Origin: an uncultured Tateyamaria sp.
GTDB lineage: Bacteria > Pseudomonadota > Alphaproteobacteria > Rhodobacterales > Rhodobacteraceae
Reading direction: 5' to 3'
Assembly (NCBI RefSeq): GCF_947503415.1
Contig: NZ_CANNDS010000004.1
Location: forward strand, 248,001-312,000
Length of the DNA stretch: 64,000 nucleotides
In this document: positions 1 to 8,330 of the stretch, in pieces
Position numbering within the stretch: position 1 is the first letter of the stretch
Layout of the letters: every line of letters starts with the position of its first letter
The notes under the pieces: model-generated
The model's input: only the letters and a program-made list of their open reading frames with translations
Told to the model about the DNA's origin: nothing
Database searches by the model: none
Translations under genes and position numbers: made by a program

Positions 1-765
1 GATGACAAAGGCTGCCAGCGTGTAGGGCTTGGCGTTCAAGCCTGTGTAGTTCAGCCGTTGCTGGTTCGACTTCACCGCCCGCAGCATCATGCCAAAGGGA
101 GACCGGAAGATGCGGATCGACAGGTAAAAGGCCAGAAGCATCACGATGGCTGCGACGTAATAGCCAGCGTTGAAAGTAAAGAGCCAGTTGCCCACGCTCC
201 ACTCGATGCTTGATCCCATTTCCAGGCCAAAGAGGTTGGCTTTGGGCGTCGCGCCATCCGTCAGCGCACCGTCCAGAATACGGGCGTCGTTGACCTTGGG
301 CTGCAGGCCCGTTTCACCGCCGGTGATCGGTGTCAGCACCGAATAGGCGAGGGAATATGACATCTGCGCAAAGGCCAGTGTCAGGATCGAGAAGTAGATG
401 CCCGAGCGGCGCAGGCTGATCCAGCCCACCGCAAGGCTGAAGATGCCCGCGACGATGACCGAAACGATCACGGCCGGGATGACGTTCATGGTCAGCAGTT
501 TCATCATCCAGATCGCGGCGTAGGAGCCTACACCCAGGAAAGCCGCGTGCCCGAAGGACAGGTAGCCCGTAAGCCCGAAGAGGATGTTGAATCCGATGGC
601 GAAGATACCGAAGATCACGAATCGCTGCATCAGGTCGGGATAGCCCGCGTTGAATTGCGCCATGCCGGACCCTTCGGGAAAAGGGTTCAGGATGAAGGGG
701 GCCAGAGCGACCAGTACAGCGACCAGAAGCAGCAGGCGGGTGTCTTTTTTGTCCAGTCCAAACAT
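1..765 (-). CDS. Branched-chain amino acid-type ABC transporter permease, LivM-like (partial, C-terminus beyond window)
   Basis: The reading frame stays open from an ATG at 765 down to base 1, giving 255 residues without a stop, so the C-terminus lies outside the window. The protein is very hydrophobic, with several membrane segments and the glycine-rich stretch [13 protein letters not shown] (about residues 65-80) typical of LivM/UrtC permeases of the HAAT family. It starts 3 bases after the stop of the LivH-like gene, so the two permeases are translationally coupled parts of one inner-membrane channel. The substrate cannot be read from the sequence: branched-chain amino acids, other amino acids, amides or urea are all possible. 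The ATP-binding subunits are expected further downstream, out of view. Confidence 0.9.
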   Translation of the reverse strand, partial: MFGLDKKDTRLLLLVAVLVALAPFILNPFPEGSGMAQFNAGYPDLMQRFVIFGIFAIGFNILFGLTGYLSFGHAAFLGVGSYAAIWMMKLLTMNVIPAVIVSVIVAGIFSLAVGWISLRRSGIYFSILTLAFAQMSYSLAYSVLTPITGGETGLQPKVNDARILDGALTDGATPKANLFGLEMGSSIEWSVGNWLFTFNAGYYVAAIVMLLAFYLSIRIFRSPFGMMLRAVKSNQQRLNYTGLNAKPYTLAAFVI

Positions 766-768
766 GGA

Positions 769-1800
769 TTATTCCTCCATCACGCCCTTGCGGCCCATAA
801 GGCCCCGAGGACGGGTCAACAGAATGATGATGGCGACCAGGTAGATGATGATCTGGTTCAGGCCGGGCAGCACATTGAGCACTTCGCGCATCGACGCAAA
901 GCTTTCGAGAATGCCAAGAAGGAAACCCGCAGCGACAGCGCCGGGCAGGGAGCCCATGCCGCCCACAACGACAACCACGAAGCTCAGGACAAGGAAGTCC
1001 ATGCCCATGTGGTAGTTGGGCGAGTTGATGGGCGTGTACATGACACCTGCGAGCCCCGCGACGGCCGCCGCGATGCCGAACATCAGGGTAAAGCGGCGGT
1101 CGATGTTGATGCCCAGAAGCTGCACGGTTTCGCGGTCGGCCATACCGGCCCGCACCACCATCCCGAAGGTGGTGAATTGCAGGAAGGCAAAGACGGCACC
1201 GATGATGATGGCGGCAAAGGCGAAATAGATGATCCGCCAGTACGGGTAGATGATCTGGTTCGCTTCAAAGCCGAGCATGGTGCCGAAATCGAACGATCCG
1301 ACAAAGGCCGACGGGGCGGGCGTCGGAATCGGGTTGGCACCGTAGTAGTACTTGATGATCTCTTGCAGCACGATGGCCAGACCGAACGTCACGAGGATCT
1401 GGTCCGCGTGGGGGCGCTTGTAGAAGTGCTTGATCAGGCCGCGTTCCATAATGACCCCGATGGCGATCATCACCGGGATGGCAAACAGGATCGACAGCGG
1501 CACGGCCCAGTCAATGATGGCGGCACCTGTCGCCTCTCCGAACCAGTCCATGACATAAGGCACCTCGACCTTGAGCGGATTGCCCAGAAAGTCGGTCTGC
1601 GTCTCATCGATGATGGTGTGGCTTGTCGAGATGATCCGGCTCAGCGTCACGGCGCAGAACGCCCCGATCATGAACAGGGCACCGTGGGCAAAGTTCACCA
1701 CGCCCAGAGTGCCGAAAATCAGCGTGAGACCCAGCGCAATCAGCGCATAGGCCGAGCCCTTGTCGAGCCCGTTGAGAATTTGAAGGATGATCGCTTCCAT
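769..1800 (-). CDS. Branched-chain amino acid-type ABC transporter permease, LivH-like
   Basis: A 343-residue membrane protein of usual LivH length. The N-terminal GSAYALIALGLTLIFG, followed by GVVNFAHGALFMIGAF, is the hallmark start of LivH/UrtB permeases. The cytoplasmic coupling loop that contacts the ATPase is recognisable as RAGMADRETVQLLGINI (about residues 217-233), and the late VVVVVGGMGSLPGAVAAG segment is also typical. It is the second gene of the operon, 126 bp after the binding-protein gene and 3 bp before the LivM-like gene. It would form the heterodimeric inner-membrane channel with LivM. Confidence 0.92.
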   Translation of the reverse strand: MEAIILQILNGLDKGSAYALIALGLTLIFGTLGVVNFAHGALFMIGAFCAVTLSRIISTSHTIIDETQTDFLGNPLKVEVPYVMDWFGEATGAAIIDWAVPLSILFAIPVMIAIGVIMERGLIKHFYKRPHADQILVTFGLAIVLQEIIKYYYGANPIPTPAPSAFVGSFDFGTMLGFEANQIIYPYWRIIYFAFAAIIIGAVFAFLQFTTFGMVVRAGMADRETVQLLGINIDRRFTLMFGIAAAVAGLAGVMYTPINSPNYHMGMDFLVLSFVVVVVGGMGSLPGAVAAGFLLGILESFASMREVLNVLPGLNQIIIYLVAIIILLTRPRGLMGRKGVMEE

Positions 1801-1887
1801 CGGCCGAACCTCTGGTTGGGGGCATCTGTCCCACGATGGGACACATTATGTTAAATTTTGGGATGCCTGGGATCAGGTGCCAGGGAA

Positions 1888-1911
1888 GGGTGGGCCACAC
1901 AGGGCCCACCC
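1888..1911 (-). promoter_or_regulatory. Intergenic hairpin between binding-protein and permease genes
   Basis: A perfect 9-bp stem (GGGTGGGCC with GGCCCACCC) closes a 6-nt loop 16 bp after the stop codon of the substrate-binding protein gene and 88 bp before the permease start. On the transcribed minus strand it is not followed by a U-tract, so it looks more like an mRNA-stabilising or partial-attenuation element than a full terminator. Such elements commonly let the binding protein be made in excess over the membrane subunits; that role is inference. Confidence 0.6.
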
Positions 1912-1926
1912 AATATTTTCAATGGC

Positions 1927-3264
1927 TTATGCGCCGGGGTTGCAGGACCCCAGTTCGCCACCAAAGATCGACGCGTCGTATGTCACCTGGCTGACAGGCG
2001 TCACTTCCACGATTTCGAGAAGGTCGAACTCGGATGTCGGGTTCTCTTTCCCTTTCACGACCAGCACGTCCTTGAAGCACTGGTGGTCTTCGCCACGATA
2101 GAGTGTCGGGCCGTTGCCCATTCCGTCGAATTCGAAGTCCTTGAGCGCTTCGCCAACCGCACAGGGGTTGAACGAGCCCGCACGTTCCACGGCATCTGCA
2201 TACAGCAGGGCCTGAACGTAGCAGGTGTGCGCAGCCTGGCTGGGCGGGAAGCCGTACTTGGTGCCGAAGGACTTGACGAATGCTTTGGAGCCTTCGTCCT
2301 GCAGCGACCAGTGCCAGTTGGTGGACCCGAAGATACCTTTCACGTTGGCACCCGCACCCTTCGCCATCAGGCGGGAGTAGAGCGGCACAACGATCTCGAA
2401 GTTCTTGTCGTTCACCAGCTTGTCGCGCAGGCCGAACTGAACCGCGTTGGTCAGCGAGTTCACCATGTTCCCGCCGTAGTGGTTCAGAACCAGAACGTCG
2501 GCACCGGACTGCAGAACAGGCGCGATGTAGGAGGAGAAGTCGGTTTGTGTCAGCGGTGTTTTCACAGCTGCAACAGTCTCCCAACCCATTGCTTCGGTCG
2601 AGGTGCGCACGGCTTCTTCGGTCGTGTAGCCCCAGTTGTAGTCCGCTGTCAGGTGATAGGCCTTGCGGTCCGTGCCGTAGTTGTTGGCAAGGATGGGCGC
2701 GAGCGCTGCACCGGACATGTAGGAGTTGAAGAAGTGGCGGAAGCCATTGGCCTTCTTGTCCTTGCCGGTGGTGTCGTTGGAGTGGGTCAGACCCGCCATG
2801 AAGATGACGCCCGCCTCTTGGCAGAGCGCCTGCACGGCCACGGCCACACCCGAAGACGAGCCACCCGTGATCATCACGGCGCCGTCTTTTTCAATCATCG
2901 ACCGTGCGGAGGCGCGGGCTGCGTCGGATTTGGTTTGCGTGTCGCCCGTGACGTACTCGACTTTCTTGCCGAGGATGCCGTTGCCCTGCAGGGCCTTGGA
3001 CGAGAAGGTGTTCATCAGGCCACCGTCGCCGCCACCGTTCAGGTGCTCGACAGCAAGCTCATAGGCGCGCAGTTCGTCCGCGCCTTCGTCGGCGTATGGA
3101 CCGGTTTGCGGCACGTTGAAGCCGAGTGTCACGCTGGAACCCGTGGGTTCGTTGGTGAAAGCAGCGGCCGACTGCGCCGTAAAGATCGTTGGCGCTGCGA
3201 CGCCGGCACCTGCAATGGCACCGGTCTTGAGCACGCCACGACGCGTCAGATTCATTTTGGACAT
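1927..3264 (-). CDS. ABC transporter substrate-binding protein (type 1 periplasmic binding fold, Tat-exported)
   Basis: A 445-residue protein that begins with a twin-arginine signal (N-L-T-R-R-G-V-L-K-T-G, residues 5-15, then a hydrophobic alanine-rich core ending near A-Q-S-A-A-A at residue 34), so it is exported folded. The mature part has the LivJ/AmiC/UrtA-like type 1 binding-protein pattern, including GFNVPQTGPYAD near the start, TGGSSSGVAVAVQALCQEAGV and HYGGNMVNSLTNAVQFG. It is the first gene of an operon with two LivH/LivM-type permeases and would capture their substrate in the periplasm. It lacks the usual UrtA N-terminal signature, so I do not call it a urea-binding protein. The ligand is unknown. 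Confidence 0.88.
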   Translation of the reverse strand: MSKMNLTRRGVLKTGAIAGAGVAAPTIFTAQSAAAFTNEPTGSSVTLGFNVPQTGPYADEGADELRAYELAVEHLNGGGDGGLMNTFSSKALQGNGILGKKVEYVTGDTQTKSDAARASARSMIEKDGAVMITGGSSSGVAVAVQALCQEAGVIFMAGLTHSNDTTGKDKKANGFRHFFNSYMSGAALAPILANNYGTDRKAYHLTADYNWGYTTEEAVRTSTEAMGWETVAAVKTPLTQTDFSSYIAPVLQSGADVLVLNHYGGNMVNSLTNAVQFGLRDKLVNDKNFEIVVPLYSRLMAKGAGANVKGIFGSTNWHWSLQDEGSKAFVKSFGTKYGFPPSQAAHTCYVQALLYADAVERAGSFNPCAVGEALKDFEFDGMGNGPTLYRGEDHQCFKDVLVVKGKENPTSEFDLLEIVEVTPVSQVTYDASIFGGELGSCNPGA

Positions 3265-3382
3265 GAATATCCTCCCAATTGTTGAAATGCGCGGTCCTGC
3301 TCCTCAACCGGATCGCGCGGGCACCTTTTGATGCAAATGCACTATCGCGCGGTATTGGAAAACTGCGCAATAAACCCCTTGT

Positions 3383-3435
3383 TTTGCAGAATTATTTTGT
3401 AAACATTTGCACAATACGGCGGTATACTTTGTAAA
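3383..3435 (+). promoter_or_regulatory. Cluster of TTTGTAAA/TTTGCA-type boxes, probable ScfR/PccR-family binding sites
   Basis: Four related octamers lie within 53 bp upstream of the ScfR-like gene: TTTGCAGA (3383-3390), TTTGTAAA (3396-3403), TTTGCACA (3406-3413) and TTTGTAAA (3428-3435). From memory, the Rhodobacter sphaeroides regulator PccR binds paired TTTGCAAA octamers separated by 4 bp. The boxes here resemble that motif and sit where autoregulation, or control of the divergent ABC operon, would be expected. The spacings (5, 2 and 14 bp) are not the canonical 4 bp, so this is a candidate only. Confidence 0.55.
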
Positions 3436-3495
3436 CTTTCTTATGTCGCAGCGCAGAAACGCGTTGAAATGACTGACAATTGAGCGGGACGGACC

Positions 3496-4803
3496 ATGGC
3501 GCGAGATGCATTGACAGGCACGCGGATACGCGAGCGCAGGGCCATGGGTGGGTTGAAACAGTCTGATCTGGCACGCCAAATCGGAATTTCTGCATCCTAT
3601 CTCAACCTGATCGAGCACAATCGCCGCAGAATCGGGGGCAAGCTGCTGCTTGATATTGCCGCCGCTCTGAGTGTCGAACCGACCGTTCTGAGTGAGGGGG
3701 CAGAGGCTGCGCTGATCGCGTCCCTGCAAGAGGCCGCCCAGCGTGCGCGCCTGCCCGATGTCGAAAGCGAGCGGGCCGAGGAATTCGCGGGTCGTTTTCC
3801 CGGGTGGGCCGATGCGCTGGCCGCCGCCCACCGCAAGATTGCTGATCTCGAACGTACGGTCGAGACGTTGAGCGACCGGCTGGCCCACGATCCCGAATTG
3901 GCCGCGTCGGTCCACGAGGTTCTGTCTACGGCAGCGTCGATCCGATCCACAGCCTCCATTCTGGCCGAAGACAAGACCATCACCGACGACTGGCGCGACC
4001 GGTTTCATGCCAACATTGATGCCGACAGCCGCCGTCTGGCCGACAGCTCGAAAGCGCTTGTGGGCTTTCTGGATACGGAGACGGGAGAGGCTGCGCCATC
4101 CGGGTCGCCGCAGGAGGAAGTGGCGCAGTTTCTGGAAGCGCATGACTATGGCTTTGCGGCACTTGAGGATGGATCGGACACACCCGATCACATCGTTGCC
4201 GAAGCGCCGCAGCTGGTATCGGCCCAGTCGCGTCACCTTGCCCGTACCGTTCTGGAGCGTGTGGTTGCCGACAGTGCGCAGGTGCCGATGAAGGCGCTGA
4301 AATCCGCCCTGGCAGAGGCTGGACCAGACGTGATCGCATTGGCAAATCGGTTTTCCGTCACCGTGCCGCATATGATGCGCCGCCTGGCCGCTGTTCCCGG
4401 TCTGGATGCGGGGCTGGTTGTGGCTGACCGGGCTGGCAGTCTGCTGTTTCGCAAGGACCTTGCCGGGTTCACCATTCCCCGCCATGGCGCGGCCTGTCCC
4501 TTGTGGCCGTTGTTCCAGGTCATGGGGCAGGCGGGTCAGGTGATCCGAACACGGGTGCAGATGCCGACGCGGGATGGCGCCGTTTTTGACTGTTTTGCGG
4601 CGGCAGAACCGGCCGGACCCATCGTTCTGAATGCCCCACCATTGTTGGAAGCGACGATGCTCGTTCTGCCGGTGCCGGACGCGCCCGTCGACGCGGGAGT
4701 GGCCGTGCAGGACATCGGTCCGGCCTGCCGCATCTGCCCGCGTGGCGGCTGCCCCGGACGTCGCGAGCCATCAATCCTGAGTGACGGGTTCGGAGGCTTT
4801 TGA
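3496..4803 (+). CDS. XRE-family short-chain fatty acyl-CoA regulator (ScfR / PccR-like)
   Basis: A 435-residue regulator. Residues 8-65 form a Cro/C1-type helix-turn-helix (RIRERRAMGGLKQSDLARQIG, then SASYLNLIEHNRR). A long helical middle part follows, and the C-terminal region ends in a conserved cysteine motif C-R-I-C-P-R-G-G-C (cysteines 411, 414 and 419), which is typical of the DUF2083 ScfR group. Family members such as PccR, RamB and MccR sense acyl-CoA esters and switch on genes for propionate or acetate assimilation. No carbon-assimilation enzyme gene is adjacent, so the regulon is not visible here. It reads away from the ABC operon, with TTTGTAAA-type boxes in the shared upstream region, and is followed by a two-component system. 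The cysteines suggest metal or redox sensing (inference). Confidence 0.85.
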   Translation: MARDALTGTRIRERRAMGGLKQSDLARQIGISASYLNLIEHNRRRIGGKLLLDIAAALSVEPTVLSEGAEAALIASLQEAAQRARLPDVESERAEEFAGRFPGWADALAAAHRKIADLERTVETLSDRLAHDPELAASVHEVLSTAASIRSTASILAEDKTITDDWRDRFHANIDADSRRLADSSKALVGFLDTETGEAAPSGSPQEEVAQFLEAHDYGFAALEDGSDTPDHIVAEAPQLVSAQSRHLARTVLERVVADSAQVPMKALKSALAEAGPDVIALANRFSVTVPHMMRRLAAVPGLDAGLVVADRAGSLLFRKDLAGFTIPRHGAACPLWPLFQVMGQAGQVIRTRVQMPTRDGAVFDCFAAAEPAGPIVLNAPPLLEATMLVLPVPDAPVDAGVAVQDIGPACRICPRGGCPGRREPSILSDGFGGF

Positions 4804-4893
4804 CAGCCTGTCCAAATCGGCACATAGTTGGTCTGCGCAGACAAAGAGGTGAAACGCCCGAACGTCCGCGTGATTTGGGGAGGAAGCGCAGAC

Positions 4894-5268
4894 ATGGGCA
4901 AGCATGTTCTGCTCGTCGAAGACGAGATCAATATCATCGAAGCCATCCAGTTTTTGCTGAGCCGCGAAGGCTGGCAAGTGGATACACATTCGGACGGGGC
5001 CACGGCCGTCGACACCGTGCGCCGGATGCGCCCCAACCTGGTGGTTCTGGATTACATGCTGCCCGGCAAGAACGGCATTGATATCCTGACTGAACTGCGT
5101 GCGGACCCCGATTTCCAGAACCTGCCTGTCCTGATGTTGACCGCCCGCGGTCAGAGCCGCGACCGCGAACTGGCCGAGCGCGCAGGCGTCAGTCGCTTCA
5201 TGACCAAGCCGTTTTCGAACACGGAGGTGATGACGGCGGTGCGCGATCTTGTGCAACTGGCGCAATGA
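4894..5268 (+). CDS. Single-domain response regulator (CheY-like receiver)
   Basis: A 124-residue receiver domain with no output domain. The acidic pocket is E9-D10-E11, the phosphorylation site is D53 (VVLDYMLPG), and the conserved Thr and Lys are in MLTARG and MTKPF. The frame is open further upstream from 4828, but the ATG at 4894 follows GGGGAGGA at good spacing and starts at the normal receiver N-terminus. Its stop overlaps the start of the small membrane protein gene, which in turn overlaps the symporter-kinase gene, so the three form one translationally coupled unit. It is the likely phosphoacceptor of that kinase. Confidence 0.88.
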   Translation: MGKHVLLVEDEINIIEAIQFLLSREGWQVDTHSDGATAVDTVRRMRPNLVVLDYMLPGKNGIDILTELRADPDFQNLPVLMLTARGQSRDRELAERAGVSRFMTKPFSNTEVMTAVRDLVQLAQ

Positions 5269-5567
5269 GCGACGCGTCGGGCAAGACATCCCTGTTTCTC
5301 GAACGGCGCAGCTATCGCCGCCGCCGCATGATGGATGCGCTGCGTCTGTTGCCGGTTGTCGGCGTCCTGCTTTGGATCCTTCCCGTCTTTTGGCCCAGTG
5401 CCAATGATGCCGCAGGCGCACCACCGCCCGTCGCGATGTCCGGTGCCGTCACATATGTCTTTGTGGTGTGGGCAGGTCTGATCCTGTCCGGCATGGGGCT
5501 GTGGCTGGCCCTTGCTGATCCCAACGGGCGCATTCACAAAGACCCCGTATCCGAGCGGGACCCATGA
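5265..5567 (+). CDS. Small two-helix membrane protein of unknown function in a two-component operon
   Basis: A 100-residue protein with an arginine-rich N-terminus (RRSYRRRR, residues 15-22) followed by two hydrophobic segments (about 28-44 and 62-84), consistent with two membrane helices with both ends in the cytoplasm. It overlaps the receiver gene by 4 bp and the symporter-kinase gene by 4 bp. In acetate permease (ActP) systems, a short membrane protein of about 100 residues (YjcH, DUF485) precedes the sodium-solute symporter. The position here is analogous, but I cannot confirm DUF485 membership by eye. A small subunit that helps fold or regulate the adjacent symporter-like sensor is a reasonable inference. 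Confidence 0.7.
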   Translation: MSDASGKTSLFLERRSYRRRRMMDALRLLPVVGVLLWILPVFWPSANDAAGAPPPVAMSGAVTYVFVVWAGLILSGMGLWLALADPNGRIHKDPVSERDP

Positions 5568-8242
5568 TCTCCGTCAACCAGCTTGTCGGCGTCAGCCTTG
5601 TCTACGTCGCCTTCCTGTTTGCCATCGCGTTTTTCGCCGAACGCGCATCGGTCAGAGGACGTGGCGCCTGGCTGCGTTCGCCGCTGGTCTATACGTTGTC
5701 CCTGTCAATCTACTGTACCGCGTGGACGTTTTACGGCGCGGTTGGCTATGCGGCCCGGTCGGGCATGGAGTTCGTGACCATCTATCTTGGCCCAAGCCTG
5801 GTCATGATCGGTTGGTGGTGGGTGCTGCGCAAGCTGGTGCGCATTGGCCGTGCGCAACGGGCCACGTCGGTGGCTGACCTCATCTCGGCCCGGTATGGCA
5901 AGTCGAACCTGTTGGCCATTGTCGTCACGTTGATGGCCGTGGTCGGGGTCACCCCATACATTGCGCTGCAATTGCAGTCGGTGACGTTGTCGCTGTCGAT
6001 TTTCTCCGGGCCGGAGGTTTCCGAAAGCCTGACCATCTCGACCGCCTTCTGGGTCGCCTTCGGCCTTGCGCTGTTCACCGTCCTATTCGGCACCCGGAAC
6101 CTCAATGCGAACGAACGGCACGATGGCGTGGTCATCGCCATCGCGGTCGAGGCGGTGGTCAAGCTGATTGCCTTGCTGGCCGTTGGCATCTTTGTGGTCT
6201 GGGGCATCGCTGGTGGCATCGCGCCCATGATGGAACGGATCGACGCGTCGCCCATCGGGGAATGGAGCATGGATCGCAGCCGGTGGGTCGCCCTCACGGC
6301 GCTGTCGGCAGCTGCCTTTCTGGCGCTTCCGCGGATGTTTCAGGTGCTGGTCGTCGAGAACGAGGATGAGCGACACCTGCAAATTGCAAGCTGGGCCTTT
6401 CCTGTCTATTTGATGCTGATGAGCCTGTTTGTCGTGCCGATTGCCGTGATCGGCCTCGACATCATGCCTGCGGGATCGAACCCGGACCTGTTTGTTCTGA
6501 CCGTGCCGCTGGCCGAAGGGCAGGGTGGTTTGGCCACGCTGTCCTTCCTTGGGGGGTTTTCATCGGCCACATCCATGGTGATCGTTGCCACTCTGGCCCT
6601 GTCGACGATGGTGTCGAACCACGTGGTGATGCCCGTGTGGCTGAGCACTCAGGCCGAAGGGGCGCAAGTGTCTGGCGACGTGCGCAACGTCGTGATCCTT
6701 GCCCGGCGGGCGTCCATTCTGGTGATCATCGGATTTGGCTACATTTACTATCGTCTGTCGGGGGGCGGCTCTGCGCTGGCTGCAATTGGCCTGATCTCCT
6801 TTGCCGGGGTCGCGCAGTTTCTGCCTGCCATGCTTGGCGGTATCTTCTGGCGCGGGGCGACGCGCTGGGGGGCACTTGCGGGTTTGACGGTCGGTTTCGC
6901 GGTCTGGATTTTCTGCTCGCTCCTGCCCAGTTTCGGGCCTGATGCGGTGCTGAGTGCGGAGGTTTTTGACAACGGAATCGCCGGTCTGGGTTGGCTGCGG
7001 CCGCAAGCCCTGTTCGGAATCGAAGGCATCGATCCAACGGTGCATGCGGTTGTCTGGTCGCTTACGCTGAACATCGGCGCTTTTCTGGGCGTGTCATTGC
7101 TGACCTTCCCCACGCCGTTGGAACGGCTGCAGGGCGCGCAATTTGTCAACGTGTTTGACCATTCAACGCAGGCACGTGGCTGGGACGCGGCCCTTGCCAC
7201 CTCCGAAGACCTGATGATCATGGCGCAGCGCATCCTTGGACCCAACGATGCCCTGTCGCTGTTCCGGGAAGAGGCACAGCGGCAGGGATTGACGGGGCAC
7301 TTGCCCGAACCAACCCAGGGCTTTCTGCAAACACTGGAACGGGAACTTGCCGGGTCGGTGGGGTCTGCGACGGCCCATGCGATGATCAGCCAGCTTGTGG
7401 GCGGAACATCTGTCTCGGTCGAAGACCTGATGGCAGTGGCAGACGAATCCGCCCAAATCCTTGAATACTCGAACCGGCTTGAGGCAAAATCGGCGGAACT
7501 CAGTCGCACCGCCCGGCAATTGCGCGAGGCAAATGCAAAGTTGACGGCGCTTTCGGTGCAGAAGGACGCGTTTCTGGGGCAGATCAGTCATGAATTGCGG
7601 ACGCCGATGACATCCATCCGCTCATTTTCGGAGATTCTGCGGGACACGGACGGGTTGGATCAGGCCGAAAAGACCAAATACGCCTCTATCATTCATGGTG
7701 AAACTATCCGGTTGACGCGTTTGCTTGATGATCTCTTGGACCTGAGTGTTCTTGAAAACGGGCAGGTCAGTCTGAACCTGGACAGCGGCTCGTTGCGCGA
7801 CCTTCTGGAACAGGCGGTGCTGTCGGCAGGCGGGGATCGCAGTACGCATTTGACGGTGAAATATGCGCGGGCGGATACCGGTGTTGTGCTGACAACCGAC
7901 CTTGATCGACTGCGGCAGGTGTTCATCAACCTCATCACCAATGCACAGAAATACTGCGACGCCTCCAAGCCTGAATTGTCTATTGATGTCATTGACATGG
8001 GCGCGCGTGTTCAAGTGGTTTTCCATGACAATGGGACGCCCATTGCAGCGGAAGCACGCGCGTTGATCTTTGAAAAATTTGCCCGGATCAATGACAAGGA
8101 CGGATCAGGCGCTGGTCTTGGCCTTGCTATCTGCAGAGAGATCATGACCCGCTTGGGCGGGGACATCACGCATGAACCCCGCCCTGATGGGAACGCCTTT
8201 GTGGTTCATCTGCCTGCGCAGGCGGCTTTGGCCGCGCAATAG
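5564..8242 (+). CDS. Sodium:solute symporter-histidine kinase fusion (CbrA/CrbS-like sensor kinase)
   Basis: An 892-residue fusion. Residues 1 to about 520 form an SSS-type transporter domain with about 13 membrane segments (AWTFYGAVGYAARSG, ATSVADLISARYGKS). Residues 535-640 are a soluble linker that looks like the STAC region of CbrA-type kinases. A coiled coil then leads to a HisKA domain with the H-box FLGQISHELRTP (phosphoacceptor His near 676), and a HATPase domain ends with GSGAGLGLAI near 845-855. Relatives include CbrA (histidine or carbon balance) and CrbS (acetate switch). The partner is the single-domain receiver encoded two genes upstream. The substrate that is transported or sensed is unknown. 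Confidence 0.92.
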   Translation: MISVNQLVGVSLVYVAFLFAIAFFAERASVRGRGAWLRSPLVYTLSLSIYCTAWTFYGAVGYAARSGMEFVTIYLGPSLVMIGWWWVLRKLVRIGRAQRATSVADLISARYGKSNLLAIVVTLMAVVGVTPYIALQLQSVTLSLSIFSGPEVSESLTISTAFWVAFGLALFTVLFGTRNLNANERHDGVVIAIAVEAVVKLIALLAVGIFVVWGIAGGIAPMMERIDASPIGEWSMDRSRWVALTALSAAAFLALPRMFQVLVVENEDERHLQIASWAFPVYLMLMSLFVVPIAVIGLDIMPAGSNPDLFVLTVPLAEGQGGLATLSFLGGFSSATSMVIVATLALSTMVSNHVVMPVWLSTQAEGAQVSGDVRNVVILARRASILVIIGFGYIYYRLSGGGSALAAIGLISFAGVAQFLPAMLGGIFWRGATRWGALAGLTVGFAVWIFCSLLPSFGPDAVLSAEVFDNGIAGLGWLRPQALFGIEGIDPTVHAVVWSLTLNIGAFLGVSLLTFPTPLERLQGAQFVNVFDHSTQARGWDAALATSEDLMIMAQRILGPNDALSLFREEAQRQGLTGHLPEPTQGFLQTLERELAGSVGSATAHAMISQLVGGTSVSVEDLMAVADESAQILEYSNRLEAKSAELSRTARQLREANAKLTALSVQKDAFLGQISHELRTPMTSIRSFSEILRDTDGLDQAEKTKYASIIHGETIRLTRLLDDLLDLSVLENGQVSLNLDSGSLRDLLEQAVLSAGGDRSTHLTVKYARADTGVVLTTDLDRLRQVFINLITNAQKYCDASKPELSIDVIDMGARVQVVFHDNGTPIAAEARALIFEKFARINDKDGSGAGLGLAICREIMTRLGGDITHEPRPDGNAFVVHLPAQAALAAQ

Positions 8243-8330
8243 GTGCGAATTTTCTGACACTTAAAGCCCTTGGTAACTTATCGCCCTTAGACCGGACGGG
8301 CATGTACAGGCCGTAGAAACGGCGGAGTGA

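Noticed and set aside
547-1854. 435-codon plus-strand frame opposite the LivH/LivM genes
   Set aside because: It is Asp/His/Arg-rich with no family character; the minus-strand frames encode clear membrane permeases. High GC makes such antisense shadows long.
1-3264. Urea (Urt) transporter assignment
   Set aside because: The permeases are compatible, but the binding protein lacks UrtA signatures and no urtDE or urease genes are in view.
1858-3285. 475-codon plus-strand frame opposite the substrate-binding protein
   Set aside because: Antisense shadow; the minus strand has a Tat signal and a binding-protein fold.
3304-4485. 393-codon minus-strand frame opposite the ScfR-like gene
   Set aside because: No start context or domain; the plus-strand product has HTH and cysteine motifs.
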